Below, piece after piece: positions 16,837 to 26,573 of a stretch of 64,000 nt of DNA. The notes beneath the pieces were generated by a model. The model had not been told where the DNA came from, searched no databases, and saw only the letters and a program-made list of their open reading frames with translations. A program made the translations under genes and the position numbers. The DNA comes from Bacteroidaceae bacterium (lineage in GTDB: Bacteria > Bacteroidota > Bacteroidia > Bacteroidales > Bacteroidaceae), in assembly GCA_017458585.1 (NCBI GenBank), contig JAFTAJ010000014.1:1-64000 (forward strand), given 5' to 3'. The stretch's first letter is position 1, and every line of letters begins with the position of its first letter.

Positions 16837-18546
16837 ATGTTTCGTTTTGCCAATCCCGAATACTTGTATCTGCTGACAGTGCTGCCACTGCTGGTGCTGC
16901 TGTTTTGGCTCAACCGCAAGGCAGGGCATAAGCGTTTGCTGCGCCTTGGCAAGGCTGAGTATGTGAAGCGGCTGATGGCTGAGGTGTCGGAGACGAGAGT
17001 ATGGATTAAGTTCGGCTTGCTGATAGGTGCCCTTGCTATTGTGGTGCTCATCTTGGCACGTCCTCAGATGGGTATGCGCATGAAGACCGACAATGTGTCG
17101 GGCATAGAGGTGGTGGTGGCCATGGATGTGAGCAACTCCATGATGGCTGACGATGTGGAGCCCAACCGTCTGGCTAAGGCCAAGCAGGTTGTCAACTCGC
17201 TCTGCAGCCGACTGAAGAACGACAAAGTGGCTTTGGTGGTCTTTGCCGGCAATGCTTTCCTGCAGATGCCTATGTCGGCCGATAATGTGTCGGTGAAGAT
17301 GTTTTTGGACGCTATCAACACAGGCATGATTCCCACTCAGGGCACATCCATAGCTGAAGCGCTGAAGATAAGCAACAACAGTTTCTCTGCGCAGAAGGAT
17401 GTGAAGCGAGCCGTGGTGGTCATCACCGACGGCGAAGACCACGAGGGTGGGGTGGAGGAAGCGCTCTCCGAACTGAAGAAAAAGGGCGTGAGCGTCTATG
17501 TGCTTGGTATCGGCAGCACAAAGGGTGCTACCATCAAGCACGGCAACGACTATATGCGCGACATCGACGGCAATATAGTGGTGACGCGACTCAACGAGGA
17601 TATGTGCCGGCAGATTGCCAAGACTGCTGATGGCAATTACATACATGTGGACAATAGCAACTCAGCGCAAGACCAGCTGGTGGACGAGCTCAACCATCTG
17701 CAGCGCAGCGAGCTCAGCGGCTCAGCCTACGAGGAATACAACGACCTCTTCCCGTGGCTGGCAATAGTTGCGTTGGTACTGCTGGCCCTCGAGGTAGTGG
17801 TGCAGCCGCGCAAGAGCCACTACTTCGACTCCTGGAACTTGTTCTCTGTAAGGCCTCCTCACAAGACGATGTTGCTACTACTGCTGATGGGCGTGAGCAT
17901 AGCGGCTAGCGGTCAGTCGGCCACCAAGGTGCAGACGCATAAGGGCAACATCTCGTTCACCAAGAAGATGGACTCTCTCGCAGTGATTCATTACCAGAAA
18001 GCCATAGCGCTCGACAGCACCAACTTCAAGGCGCACTACAACCTCGGCAACACCTATCTGCGGCAGGGGAAGGCACAAGATGCGCTGCGAGAGTATGAGA
18101 AGAGTGCTACCCTCTCACCGTCGCGACTGGTGAAGGCTGGCATATATCATAATATCGGTGTTATCAACCAGAGCACCAAGCAGTTGGATAAAGCTATCGA
18201 CGCATACAAGAAGTCGCTGCGCGCTTACCCCCTCGACGACCGCACCCGCTACAACCTTGCCCTGTGTCAGCATCAGCGCAAGAAGAATCCTAATCCACAG
18301 CCTAACCAGCAGCAGGACAAGGACGACAAGCAGGGACAGGACAAAGACAAGAAAGACCAGCAACAGCAACCCAACCAGCAGCAAGATAAAAACCAGCAGA
18401 AGCAACAGCCGCAAGACCAGCAGATGTCGAAGCAGAATGCGGAGCAGATGTTGCGTGCTGTGCAGATGCGCGAACGAGAGACACAGGATAAGCTCAAACG
18501 CAAGATGCAACCTGTGGGACGTAGGCATCTGGAGAAAAACTGGTAA
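16837..18546 (+). CDS. BatB-BatC fusion: vWA domain plus TPR
   Basis: 569 residues. Residues 1-325 are a BatB-type vWA protein (N-terminal membrane segments, MIDAS DVSNS at 97-101, membrane segment WLAIVALVLLALEVVV near 307-322). A second hydrophobic, signal-like stretch (MLLLLLMGVSIAASGQ, about 345-360) then leads into TPR repeats (about 375-470) and a Gln/Lys/Asp-rich low-complexity tail. In Bacteroides batB and batC are separate genes; here the stop between them is missing and the old BatC signal sequence is retained as an internal membrane segment. No frameshift is seen. Confidence 0.85.
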   Translation: MFRFANPEYLYLLTVLPLLVLLFWLNRKAGHKRLLRLGKAEYVKRLMAEVSETRVWIKFGLLIGALAIVVLILARPQMGMRMKTDNVSGIEVVVAMDVSNSMMADDVEPNRLAKAKQVVNSLCSRLKNDKVALVVFAGNAFLQMPMSADNVSVKMFLDAINTGMIPTQGTSIAEALKISNNSFSAQKDVKRAVVVITDGEDHEGGVEEALSELKKKGVSVYVLGIGSTKGATIKHGNDYMRDIDGNIVVTRLNEDMCRQIAKTADGNYIHVDNSNSAQDQLVDELNHLQRSELSGSAYEEYNDLFPWLAIVALVLLALEVVVQPRKSHYFDSWNLFSVRPPHKTMLLLLLMGVSIAASGQSATKVQTHKGNISFTKKMDSLAVIHYQKAIALDSTNFKAHYNLGNTYLRQGKAQDALREYEKSATLSPSRLVKAGIYHNIGVINQSTKQLDKAIDAYKKSLRAYPLDDRTRYNLALCQHQRKKNPNPQPNQQQDKDDKQGQDKDKKDQQQQPNQQQDKNQQKQQPQDQQMSKQNAEQMLRAVQMRERETQDKLKRKMQPVGRRHLEKNW

Positions 18547-18559
18547 CCAGAGACCTTTC

Positions 18560-20383
18560 ATGAAGCATATAATACTATCCATAATTCTATTACTTACAAC
18601 ACTGGGTGTAAATGCTGCTGTCACCGTGACAGCCAAGGTGCCGGCTGTTGTGGGGGTAGGCGAGCAGTTTCGTCTGCAATACACGGTCAACTCTGGCGAT
18701 GTGGCCGGCCAGCCTCATATAGGCAGCGTTGCGAGCTTTGATGTCGTGTATGGCCCTGCTGTATCTACCAGCCATAGCTTCACCTCCATCAACGGTCATT
18801 CCACCGAGAATTCGTCCACCACATTCACATTTACGCTTATCGCTCGCAAGGAGGGTAAGTATCAGTTGCCGGCTGTCACGCTTAATGTGGGTGGTCACAA
18901 CTATACATCCAACACCCCCACGCTCCAAGTGGTGAAGGGGAATGGAAACTCCACGCCTCAAACTCACTCCTCACCCCTCAGCCCTCAGCCCTCACCCCCC
19001 AGCCCTCACTCCTCTCACCGTGTAGGGCCCGGTGACCTGTATATAGAGGTGTCGGCGAACAAACGCACCGTGTATGAACAGGAGCCCGTGCTGCTGTCAT
19101 ACAATGTTTATACCACTCAAGCTCTTGAACAGTTGCAGGGAAAGATGCCCGACCTGAAGGGATTTGTGGCCAAGGAGGTGCCGTTGTCTCGCGATAAGCA
19201 TCTGAGCATCGTCAATCGCAACGGTCGTACGATACAGACCACCACATGGAGCCAATATGTTATGTTTCCGCAGCAGAGCGGCAAGCTCACTATCCCTTCG
19301 ATTCCTTTTGAGGGCATCATCGCGTATGTCAACCGCAATATCGACCCCATCGACGCTTTCTTTTTCGGCACCAACGCTACTACTCGCATCAACCACACTG
19401 TCCATGCGCCCTCTCTCGACATAACCGTCAAGCCGTTGCCGCCCAAGCCATCGACATTCTCTGGCGGTGTAGGCAATAACTTCACTATCTCGGCAGCCCT
19501 CGCCAGCAAGACACCACGCGAGAACGAGACACTCACGCTCAAGGTCAAGATTAGTGGCACAGGCAATATAGACCTTATCACTCCGCCGGAGGTGCATTTC
19601 CCCGCCGACTTCGAACAGCTGGACAATAAATCTGAGGCAAATACCACCCTCACACCCGAGGGAATGAAGGGTGACCTGACTATAGAGTATTACGCCATAC
19701 CCAACCATAAGGGACAATATGTTATTCCTCCTGTGGAGTTGACATATTTCAGTCCTGCCGACTCACAGTACCATACCATCTCCTCCGGTAAGCCCATCGT
19801 GGTGAAGGTAGCCAAGGGTAATCCCAATTCCTATGCTGCCCGCCAGCGTATGAAGAATGATGACATCCGCCATATCCATCTCGACCCCATATCTGCCGAC
19901 AGCGCTGCCGGCGGCGGTGGTATGTTGCCCGTAGCAGTAGCGTATGTGCTGCTCGTGGCATTATTTGTGGTGGCATATATGATATTGCAACTCAGGCAGC
20001 GCCGCAGCGCTGATGTGCAAGGCCGACTGCTGCGCAAGGCCGGCACCAAGGCCAATGCCCGACTACGCACCGCCCTGCGGATGATGCAGAGCGGTAAGGC
20101 GTCAGAGTTCTATGCCGAGACACTGGGCGCACTGCGCGACTTTGTTGCCGACAAACTGGCGCTCCCGGTCACCGATGTTACTAAGGAGAATATCTCCGCG
20201 CTCTTTGCAGAATATGGTGTGTCAGAAGAACTTAGCTTGCGTTACAGCGAAGTCGTGAGCGAGTGCGAACTGCATATCTACGGCGTAAGCTCTGACGATG
20301 CCAATCAGATGCAGCGCACCTACCACGACGCTGAAGAGATAATCACCCTGCTCAATCCTTTGCTTAAGAAAAAGAAGAAATAA
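18560..20383 (+). CDS. batD: BatD, large exported membrane protein
   Basis: 607 residues from ATG 18560, where a signal peptide begins (KHIILSIILLLTTLGVNA). The frame is open further upstream inside batB/C, but those codons are a shadow. A series of beta domains is followed by a membrane segment (about 455-477) and a cytoplasmic helical end rich in basic residues. Residues about 133-153 are a Ser/Pro-rich stretch (THSSPLSPQPSPPSPHSS) encoded by CCTCAGCCCTCACC-type repeats, lying between the first and second beta domains. The gene ends in TAATG, sharing a base with the batE start. Confidence 0.87.
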   Translation: MKHIILSIILLLTTLGVNAAVTVTAKVPAVVGVGEQFRLQYTVNSGDVAGQPHIGSVASFDVVYGPAVSTSHSFTSINGHSTENSSTTFTFTLIARKEGKYQLPAVTLNVGGHNYTSNTPTLQVVKGNGNSTPQTHSSPLSPQPSPPSPHSSHRVGPGDLYIEVSANKRTVYEQEPVLLSYNVYTTQALEQLQGKMPDLKGFVAKEVPLSRDKHLSIVNRNGRTIQTTTWSQYVMFPQQSGKLTIPSIPFEGIIAYVNRNIDPIDAFFFGTNATTRINHTVHAPSLDITVKPLPPKPSTFSGGVGNNFTISAALASKTPRENETLTLKVKISGTGNIDLITPPEVHFPADFEQLDNKSEANTTLTPEGMKGDLTIEYYAIPNHKGQYVIPPVELTYFSPADSQYHTISSGKPIVVKVAKGNPNSYAARQRMKNDDIRHIHLDPISADSAAGGGGMLPVAVAYVLLVALFVVAYMILQLRQRRSADVQGRLLRKAGTKANARLRTALRMMQSGKASEFYAETLGALRDFVADKLALPVTDVTKENISALFAEYGVSEELSLRYSEVVSECELHIYGVSSDDANQMQRTYHDAEEIITLLNPLLKKKKK

Positions 20384-21156
20384 TGCGCTATTCACTATTC
20401 ACTGTTCTCTTTTCACTATTCACTGTTCTCAGTGCTCAATCTTCCCCCTTCAGGGGGATAAGAGGGGGTCCCTCTAAGCCTACAGCCGACACCCTCTATT
20501 CACAGCACCATTACGCTGAGGCAGCAGAGGCATACACCAGTCTGCTCAAGGCTAACCCCGACAATGCACAGCTGCTTTATAACCTGGGCAACTGCTACTA
20601 TAGGCTCAAGGATATTCCTCGCGCAATCTTAGCATACGAGCGTGCCGCCAAGCTCAATCCCTCTGACGGTGACTGCCGCCATAACCTCACCTTGGCTCGT
20701 GCCCAGACACAGGATAAGTTCTATTCCTCCTCCGACCTCGACATAGCGTGGTCCATCAATAGCTTTGTCAATACCTTCGGTGCAGCGGGCTGGGCTTGGC
20801 TCTCTGCTGTCGCACTTGCGGTGATGCTTGCTGCCATCCTGCTGATGCGCTTCTCCAATGTGAGGTGGGTAAAGAAGTCCGCCTTCGCAGTCATCTTGCT
20901 TGCAGCCGTGAGTATAATCCTCTTCATACTCTTAGCCTTTGTCCAGCGTAGCAAACATGCCGATCACTCCCATGCCATCATCATGCGCACTACCAAACTC
21001 ATGAGCACTCCCGACACCACGGGCACCAACCTCTTCACCCTCCATGGCGGCACCAAGGTCTCGCTCAGCGATACCACACTCCCCGCGTGGTCAGAGGTCT
21101 CCCTCAGTGATGGACAGAAAGGATGGGTAAACAATAAGGATTTTGAGAAAATATAA
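20383..21156 (+). CDS. batE: BatE-like TPR and SH3 membrane protein
   Basis: 257 residues. Signal peptide, TPR repeats (about 34-105), two membrane segments (about 137-156 and 167-187) and a C-terminal SH3-like domain ending GQKGWVNNKDFEKI. The first 30 residues are made almost wholly of repeat DNA: CACTATTCACTGTTCTC repeats give the signal peptide (SLFTVLFSLFTVLSAQ) and a G/C-rich palindrome gives SSPFRGIRGGP directly after it. Last of the core bat genes. Confidence 0.83.
   Translation: MRYSLFTVLFSLFTVLSAQSSPFRGIRGGPSKPTADTLYSQHHYAEAAEAYTSLLKANPDNAQLLYNLGNCYYRLKDIPRAILAYERAAKLNPSDGDCRHNLTLARAQTQDKFYSSSDLDIAWSINSFVNTFGAAGWAWLSAVALAVMLAAILLMRFSNVRWVKKSAFAVILLAAVSIILFILLAFVQRSKHADHSHAIIMRTTKLMSTPDTTGTNLFTLHGGTKVSLSDTTLPAWSEVSLSDGQKGWVNNKDFEKI
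20441..20473 (+). repeat. SSPxR-type palindromic element, in-frame copy 2
   Basis: CTTCCCCCTTCAGGGGGATA then AGAGGGGGTCCCT. It encodes SSPFRGIRGGP immediately after the predicted signal-peptide cleavage point of BatE, a position that tolerates extra residues. Confidence 0.7.
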
Positions 21157-21193
21157 TTGAAAATTGTTAACTTGTTAACTCGTCAACTAAATT

Positions 21194-21733
21194 ATGAAAA
21201 AGGTTTTCTTTCTTTTCTATCTGCTGACTGCCTCTCTCTTTGCGGTAGCACAAAGTGATGCCCTCGAAGTGTATATCATCGATGCCAGTGGCACTCCTAC
21301 CAATGTGCGCAATGCGCCGAAGGGAAAGGTAGTTGATCAGGTTCCTGTAGATGGAGAGTGGGTCTTCTATGTCAGCAACCAGCGCAATGGGTGGTGGCAA
21401 ATCGTTGATGATTCTTATTTTGATTCCAACCCTGACAATGCGGACGAGGATGGCAACTGGCCCCGCAAGAAGCTCCAGGGTTCCCAGACTGGTTACTGGG
21501 TGCATTACAGCTGTATAGGCTTCGGACTCGTTGGTAGTGTTGAAGAGCATAAGCTACGCGCCGCCCCCAGCAATAATAGCAAGGTTGTGTACACTACTTT
21601 TTCTATGGAGGAATACTTCCATCCGCTTGCCGTAAAGGGAACATGGGTGAAGGTTGTTAGTGTCAACGGCAAGCATACAGGTTGGATAACGCGCGACATG
21701 ATATGCTCCAACCCCCTGACAACTTGTCCCTGA
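21194..21733 (+). CDS. Exported protein with two SH3-like domains
   Basis: 179 residues. Signal peptide KKVFFLFYLLTASLFAVAQ, then two bacterial SH3-type modules (about 25-85 with VRNAPKGKVVDQVP, and about 118-172 with LRAAPSNNSKVVYTTF ... GWITRDMI). Such domains commonly bind peptidoglycan or are simple protein-interaction modules. It sits 37 bases after batE in the same direction and repeats the SH3 theme at the BatE C-terminus, so it may belong to the operon. No catalytic domain. Confidence 0.7.
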   Translation: MKKVFFLFYLLTASLFAVAQSDALEVYIIDASGTPTNVRNAPKGKVVDQVPVDGEWVFYVSNQRNGWWQIVDDSYFDSNPDNADEDGNWPRKKLQGSQTGYWVHYSCIGFGLVGSVEEHKLRAAPSNNSKVVYTTFSMEEYFHPLAVKGTWVKVVSVNGKHTGWITRDMICSNPLTTCP

Positions 21734-21757
21734 TTTTTTCTAATTTCTCCTTATTAC

Positions 21758-21791
21758 TTTGCTCCTTACTCCTAAAAAAGTATTACCTTTG
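21758..21791 (+). promoter_or_regulatory. Promoter of aspS
   Basis: TTTG (21758-21761), 22-base spacer, TACCTTTG (21784-21791). It is followed by a leader made of AACTCTTAAACT-type repeats up to the start at 21854. Confidence 0.5.
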
Positions 21792-21853
21792 CATCCACAA
21801 CTCTTAACTTTTGAACCCTTGAACCCTTAAACTCTTAAACTTTCGAACTCTCC

Positions 21854-23614
21854 ATGTATAGAACTAAGACATGTGGCCAGCTGCGCATTAGCGATGTAGG
21901 CCAACAGGTAACCCTGGCGGGATGGGTGCAGCGAACCCGCAAAATGGGAGGTATGACATTTGTGGACCTCCGTGACCGCTATGGCATCACTCAGCTAGTG
22001 TTTAACGAAGAGACCGACAAGGCACTCTGTGACGAGGCCAACAAGCTTGGTCGCGAATATGTGGTTCAGATAGAGGGCACCGTCAACGAGCGATACAATA
22101 AGAATCCCAAGATGCCTACGGGCGACATTGAGATAATCGTCTCTACGCTCAAGGTGCTCAATGCCAGCCTCACGCCCCCGTTCACTATCGAGGAGAACTC
22201 CGACGGTGGCGATGAGCTCCGCATGAAGTATCGTTACCTCGACCTGCGTCGTAGCAATGTCAGGGCCAATCTGGAACTGCGCCATAAGTTCTGCCTCGCA
22301 GTAAGGCATTTCCTTGACAGCAAAGGTTTCCTTGAGATAGAGACTCCCGTACTGGTAGGCTCCACTCCCGAAGGCGCCCGCGACTTCATCGTGCCTTCCC
22401 GAATGAATCCCGGGCAGTTCTACGCCCTGCCACAGAGTCCGCAGACTCTTAAGCAGTTGCTGATGGTGGCTGGCATGGACCGTTATTTCCAGATAGTGAA
22501 ATGCTTCCGCGACGAAGACCTCAGGGCTGACCGTCAGCCTGAGTTTACGCAGATAGACTGCGAGATGAGTTTTGTGGAGCAGGACGATATCATCCGCACT
22601 TTTGAGGCGCTGACCAAGTATCTCTTCAAGGAAGTGCGCGGCTATGACCTCGGCGAGGAGCCCTTCTTGCGTATGCCGTGGATAGAGGCGATGACACGCT
22701 TTGGCTCTGACAAGCCCGACATGCGGTTTGGCATGGAGTTTGTTGAGCTGATGGATGTCCTTAAGGGCACCGGCGAGTTTGCTGTATTCAATGAGGCAGA
22801 GTATATCGGCGGTATCTGCGCCAAGGGGTGTGCAGTATATACCCGCAAGCAGATAGACGAGCTCACCAACTTTGTGAAGAGTCCGCAGATAGGAGCCAAG
22901 GGCCTTGTCTATGCTCGCGTTACAGAGGAAGGAGTCAAGAGCTCCGTTGATAAGTTCTATAGTCCCGAACAATTACATGCTCTGGCTCAGAAGATGGGCG
23001 CCGAGGTAGGCGATCTCATCCTCATCATCAGCGGTCCTGATGCTATGAAGGCTCGCAAGCAACTCTGCGAACTGCGACTGTTGATGGGCGAACGCCTCGG
23101 GCTCAGGGACAAAAACAAATTTGCTTTGCTCTGGGTCGTTGACTTCCCGATGTTTGAGTGGAGCGACGAGGAGCAGCGCCTCATGGCTATGCACCACCCG
23201 TTCACTGCCCCCAAGCCCAGCGATGTGCCCAAGCTCAATACCGACCCCGCTTCTGTGCTTGCCGACGCATACGATATGGTTTGCAATGGCGTGGAGGTAG
23301 GCGGTGGTTCTATCCGTATCCACGACGCAGTGCTGCAGGCCAAGATATTCGAGGTGCTCGGCTTCACTCCCGAGAAGGCACAGGAGCAGTTCGGTTTCTT
23401 GATGAATGCCTTCAAGTATGGTGCGCCGCCTCATGGTGGACTGGCCTACGGCCTAGATCGTTTCGTCAGTCTGTTCGCCGGCCTCGATTCCATCCGCGAT
23501 TGCATCGCTTTCCCGAAGAACAACTCTGGTCGCGATGTGATGCTTGATGCTCCATCCGCAGTTGACCAGGCACAGCTCGACGAACTGCAACTGGCACTTG
23601 CACTTAAGCCATAG
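21854..23614 (+). CDS. aspS: Aspartyl-tRNA synthetase
   Basis: 586 residues, normal for bacterial AspRS. Order of features: N-terminal anticodon-binding OB fold ([20 protein letters not shown]), class II motif 2 region [18 protein letters not shown], the bacterial GAD insertion (about 280-420), and motif 3 [10 protein letters not shown] near residue 535. Charges tRNA-Asp (and in some bacteria tRNA-Asn). A separate asnS is present at 33377-34798, so a discriminating enzyme is likely. Confidence 0.96.
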   Translation: MYRTKTCGQLRISDVGQQVTLAGWVQRTRKMGGMTFVDLRDRYGITQLVFNEETDKALCDEANKLGREYVVQIEGTVNERYNKNPKMPTGDIEIIVSTLKVLNASLTPPFTIEENSDGGDELRMKYRYLDLRRSNVRANLELRHKFCLAVRHFLDSKGFLEIETPVLVGSTPEGARDFIVPSRMNPGQFYALPQSPQTLKQLLMVAGMDRYFQIVKCFRDEDLRADRQPEFTQIDCEMSFVEQDDIIRTFEALTKYLFKEVRGYDLGEEPFLRMPWIEAMTRFGSDKPDMRFGMEFVELMDVLKGTGEFAVFNEAEYIGGICAKGCAVYTRKQIDELTNFVKSPQIGAKGLVYARVTEEGVKSSVDKFYSPEQLHALAQKMGAEVGDLILIISGPDAMKARKQLCELRLLMGERLGLRDKNKFALLWVVDFPMFEWSDEEQRLMAMHHPFTAPKPSDVPKLNTDPASVLADAYDMVCNGVEVGGGSIRIHDAVLQAKIFEVLGFTPEKAQEQFGFLMNAFKYGAPPHGGLAYGLDRFVSLFAGLDSIRDCIAFPKNNSGRDVMLDAPSAVDQAQLDELQLALALKP

Positions 23615-23654
23615 TGAAAACCCTTAAACCCTTAAACTCTCGAACTCTTATATT

Positions 23655-23972
23655 ATGGATCAGTCACAAGAGAAAATGGTGCAGGATGTCCAGGCACAAG
23701 CCATGGAGCAGGCACAGCAAGCCGCAGAGCAGGCTCGCATTGCCGCTGAGGAACAAGTAAAGGAGATGCAGCGCAAGCAGCTGGAAGATATGCCGAAGGA
23801 GTACGCCAAGTCGATGGCTAAGCAGGAAGTCAACAGAGTGGTGTCGCAGGCTCTCCCCGACGAGGTGAACCGTCTGCGCTGGGGTGGCCTACGCGCAATT
23901 CCAGTTATCGGTCCCATCGTGCAGTGGATTGATAATATCAAATGGCTGCGTGGGCTGTTCGGCTCAAAATAG
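23655..23972 (+). CDS. Small coiled-coil protein of unknown function
   Basis: 105 residues. The first 60 are a strongly charged, Gln/Ala/Glu-rich helix likely to form a coiled coil (EQAQQAAEQARIAAEEQVKEM). The last third has a hydrophobic stretch AIPVIGPIVQWIDNIKWLRGLFG that could be an amphipathic or membrane-associated helix. It lies 40 bases after aspS in the same direction and its end overlaps the end of miaA on the other strand by 9 bases. Family not recognised. Confidence 0.6.
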   Translation: MDQSQEKMVQDVQAQAMEQAQQAAEQARIAAEEQVKEMQRKQLEDMPKEYAKSMAKQEVNRVVSQALPDEVNRLRWGGLRAIPVIGPIVQWIDNIKWLRGLFGSK

Positions 23973-24872
23973 TAACGACATAATTTCCCCCACTTTCTCT
24001 TCCATTGGTAGTGTGCCGTCAATCCAATGGATGGTGATGCCGCGGCGCTCCATGCCACGAAACCAAGTCATCTGGCGCTTGGCGAACTGATGGATGGCTA
24101 TCTCCAGGTCATGGACCATCTGGTCGTAGGATAGCTGGCCGATGAGGTGTTGGGTGAGGAACTTGTACTCCAGACCATAATAGATAAGGTCGTCGGGGGC
24201 TATGCCACTGTCGAGTAGGCCGCGCACCTCGTCGAGCATTCCAGCCTCAAGGCGGGCATACAGTCGTTCTGTGATACGCTGACGGCGCAATTCGCGGTCA
24301 ATCATTACACCAATTATAATAGATCCGATGGGGGGTATCTCGCGCTTGGGCATAGGGGTATGCATTGTGTAGTCCTCTATCTCTATGGCACGGATGGCAC
24401 GCTGTGGTGAGTCCACATCGGTAGTGTTGTGCATGTTGGAGCCGTTGCGTGCCTTCAGTTCACGTAGGATATCGGTGAGTTCTGTCAGCGATTTCCCTTC
24501 CAGCCGTTCCCTCAATCCGGGATTGGGTGGCACGGGCGACAGCTGGTAGCCTTTAAGCACCGCCTCAATATACAGGCCGGTGCCTCCGCAGAGGACGGGC
24601 GTCTTCTTTCTTGCCACGATGTCCTTGTACGCATCGTAGAAGTCGCGCTGATACTCGAAGAGGCTGTACTTAGTCCCTGGCTCGGCAATGTCAATAAGAT
24701 GGTAAGGCACCGTGTAGTCGCTGAGGTCTTTGCCGGTGCCGATATCCATACGCCGATACACCTGGCGTGAGTCGGCAGAGATGATTTCGCCGCCTATCTC
24801 GCTGGCCAGTGCTGATGCCAATGCTGTCTTGCCGCTGGCTGTAGGGCCAAGGATGGTAATCATTTTGTTCAC
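23964..24872 (-). CDS. miaA: tRNA dimethylallyltransferase
   Basis: 302 residues. Adds a dimethylallyl group to A37 of tRNAs reading UNN codons. Walker A ILGPTASGKTALA (7-19), DSRQVYRRMDIGTGK with the substrate-binding Asp, GGTGLYIEAVLKG, and the C-terminal KRQMTWFRGM that contacts the tRNA. Convergent with the small coiled-coil gene (9-base overlap). Its promoter lies between it and gapA. Confidence 0.95.
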   Translation of the reverse strand: MNKMITILGPTASGKTALASALASEIGGEIISADSRQVYRRMDIGTGKDLSDYTVPYHLIDIAEPGTKYSLFEYQRDFYDAYKDIVARKKTPVLCGGTGLYIEAVLKGYQLSPVPPNPGLRERLEGKSLTELTDILRELKARNGSNMHNTTDVDSPQRAIRAIEIEDYTMHTPMPKREIPPIGSIIIGVMIDRELRRQRITERLYARLEAGMLDEVRGLLDSGIAPDDLIYYGLEYKFLTQHLIGQLSYDQMVHDLEIAIHQFAKRQMTWFRGMERRGITIHWIDGTLPMEEKVGEIMSLLF

Positions 24873-24876
24873 GCTG

Positions 24877-24884
24877 CGAAGTTA
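24877..24884 (-). promoter_or_regulatory. -7 box of miaA
   Basis: TAACTTCG on the minus strand, 5 bases before the miaA start, which would give a leaderless or nearly leaderless message. The same TAACTTCGCAGC text occurs upstream of guaA. Confidence 0.4.
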
Positions 24885-24890
24885 AGAAAA

Positions 24891-24923
24891 AAAAGGCTTT
24901 CCTGCAAAACAGAAAAGCCTTTT
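24891..24923 (-). terminator. Intrinsic terminator of gapA
   Basis: Stem AAAAGGCTTT / AAAGCCTTTT with a 13-base loop. On the minus strand it is followed by a run of eight T (24894-24887), the classic rho-independent form. Confidence 0.8.
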
Positions 24924-24951
24924 ATTATATAAAAGTAGGTCTTTTGGCTGC

Positions 24952-25980
24952 TTACTTCAGCTCGGCGAGGTACTTGATGGTGCGAACCATCTGAGAGGTA
25001 TAGGAGTTCTCATTGTCGTACCAAGCAACAACCTGAACGAGGGAGTTGCCGTCACCAATCTTGCTGACCATAGTCTGGTTGGCGTCGAACAGAGAACCGA
25101 ACTTCATACCGATGATGTCGCTGCTGACGAGCTTCTCCTCAGTGTAACCAAACGACTCGTTGGTGGCAGCCTTCATAGCGGCGTTGATACCCTCAACGGT
25201 AACCTCACCCTTAACAACAGCGTGAAGGATAGTGGTAGAACCGGTGGGAGTCGGAACACGCTGTGCGGCACCAATCAGCTTACCGTTCAGCTCGGGGATA
25301 ACCAGACCAATGGCCTTGGCAGCACCTGTTGAGTTAGGAACGATGTTCTGAGCGCCGGCACGTGCACGCTGCACATCACCCTTGCGCTGAGGACCGTCCA
25401 GAATCATCTGGTCGCCAGTGTAAGCGTGAACAGTTGTCATGATACCGCTCTGGATAGCAGCGAAATCATTCAAAGCCTTTGTCATGGGAGCCAGACAGTT
25501 GGTGGTGCAGCTTGCTGCAGAGATGATAGTGTCGGCAGGAGTCAAAGTCTTGTGATTGACATTGTAAACGATGGTGGGCAGATCATTGCCTGCGGGAGCA
25601 GAGATAACCACCTTCTTAGCACCAGCCTGGAGGTGAGCGGAAGCCTTCTCCTTGGATGTATAGAAACCGGTGCACTCCAGTACTACGTCAACACCCAGCT
25701 CGCCCCAAGGTAGCTCAGCAGCATTGGGCTTAGCATAGATGGTAATCTCCTTACCGTCAACGATGATAGAGTTCTCTGTAGCCTCCACAGTGTGCTTGCC
25801 CTCGCCAAACTTGCCGGCAAAGCCACCCTGGGCAGTGTCGTACTTAAGCAGGTGAGCGAGCATCTTGGGGCTCGTCAAGTCGTTAATAGCGACTACTTCA
25901 TAACCTTCAGCCTCGAACATCTGACGGAAAGCGAGGCGACCGATACGGCCGAAGCCATTGATACCAACTTTTGTTGCCAT
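24952..25980 (-). CDS. gapA: Glyceraldehyde-3-phosphate dehydrogenase
   Basis: 342 residues. Rossmann motif [14 protein letters not shown] (8-21), catalytic Cys in [12 protein letters not shown], and the late [18 protein letters not shown] block. Oxidises glyceraldehyde 3-phosphate to 1,3-bisphosphoglycerate in glycolysis. Single gene with its own promoter and a clear terminator. The second residue region ([20 protein letters not shown]) suggests an NAD-preferring enzyme, as in other Bacteroidales, but this is inference. Confidence 0.96.
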   Translation of the reverse strand: MATKVGINGFGRIGRLAFRQMFEAEGYEVVAINDLTSPKMLAHLLKYDTAQGGFAGKFGEGKHTVEATENSIIVDGKEITIYAKPNAAELPWGELGVDVVLECTGFYTSKEKASAHLQAGAKKVVISAPAGNDLPTIVYNVNHKTLTPADTIISAASCTTNCLAPMTKALNDFAAIQSGIMTTVHAYTGDQMILDGPQRKGDVQRARAGAQNIVPNSTGAAKAIGLVIPELNGKLIGAAQRVPTPTGSTTILHAVVKGEVTVEGINAAMKAATNESFGYTEEKLVSSDIIGMKFGSLFDANQTMVSKIGDGNSLVQVVAWYDNENSYTSQMVRTIKYLAELK

Positions 25981-26073
25981 AATCTTTAAGTTTTTGAGTT
26001 TATTGTTTTATTAGTTTATGAGTAATTCGTGTAGAAAAATGCTTTTTTATCTAAAGTTTTCCCTAAAGCGGTG

Positions 26074-26101
26074 CAAAATTACGAAAAAGTTTTTATTTTT
26101 G
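26074..26101. promoter_or_regulatory. Divergent, overlapping promoters of gapA and mscL
   Basis: Minus strand TAATTTTG (26081-26074) points to gapA and plus strand TATTTTTG (26094-26101) points to mscL. The two -7 boxes are 12 bases apart and each lies in the spacer or -33 region of the other, so RNA polymerase binding at one should exclude the other. The -33 elements are weak. Confidence 0.45.
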
Positions 26102-26167
26102 CAGTGCATACTAAAGAAAAATATTGAAAACTCGAAAAATAAACTTTCAACCTTAAACTGTTTAATC

Positions 26168-26560
26168 ATGGGTTTTATTAAAGAATTCAAAGAATTTGCC
26201 ATGAAGGGCAATGTGATGGACATGGCTGTCGGTGTAATCATCGGTGGTGCGTTTGGTAAGATTGTCAGCTCATTGGTTGACGATGTAATCATGCCGTTGA
26301 TAGGCAAGCTCACGGGTGGAGTGGACTTCACCACGCTGGCTGTCACCCTCGGCGATGGCGACAATGCCGCCAAGATTACCTACGGCAACTTTATTCAGAA
26401 CATCATCGACTTCCTTATCATCGCCTTCTGTATCTTCCTGATGATTAAGGGCATGAACAAGCTCAGCAAGAAGAAGGCCGAGGAGCCCGCACCCGCTCCC
26501 GAGCCCAGCAACGAGGAGAAGCTTCTCGAAGAGATACGTGACCTCTTGGCAAAGAAGTAA
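26168..26560 (+). CDS. mscL: Large-conductance mechanosensitive channel
   Basis: 130 residues from ATG 26168; the frame is open upstream but only this start gives the conserved N-terminus [32 protein letters not shown]. Two membrane segments (about 15-40 and 73-95) joined by a periplasmic loop, then a charged C-terminal helix bundle ([15 protein letters not shown]). Opens under membrane tension to release solutes during osmotic downshock. Confidence 0.95.
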   Translation: MGFIKEFKEFAMKGNVMDMAVGVIIGGAFGKIVSSLVDDVIMPLIGKLTGGVDFTTLAVTLGDGDNAAKITYGNFIQNIIDFLIIAFCIFLMIKGMNKLSKKKAEEPAPAPEPSNEEKLLEEIRDLLAKK

Positions 26561-26573
26561 CAATTAATAGGCA

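Noticed and set aside
18158-18559. Longer N-terminus for BatD
   Set aside because: The extra codons overlap batB/C in another frame, and the signal peptide begins at 18560.
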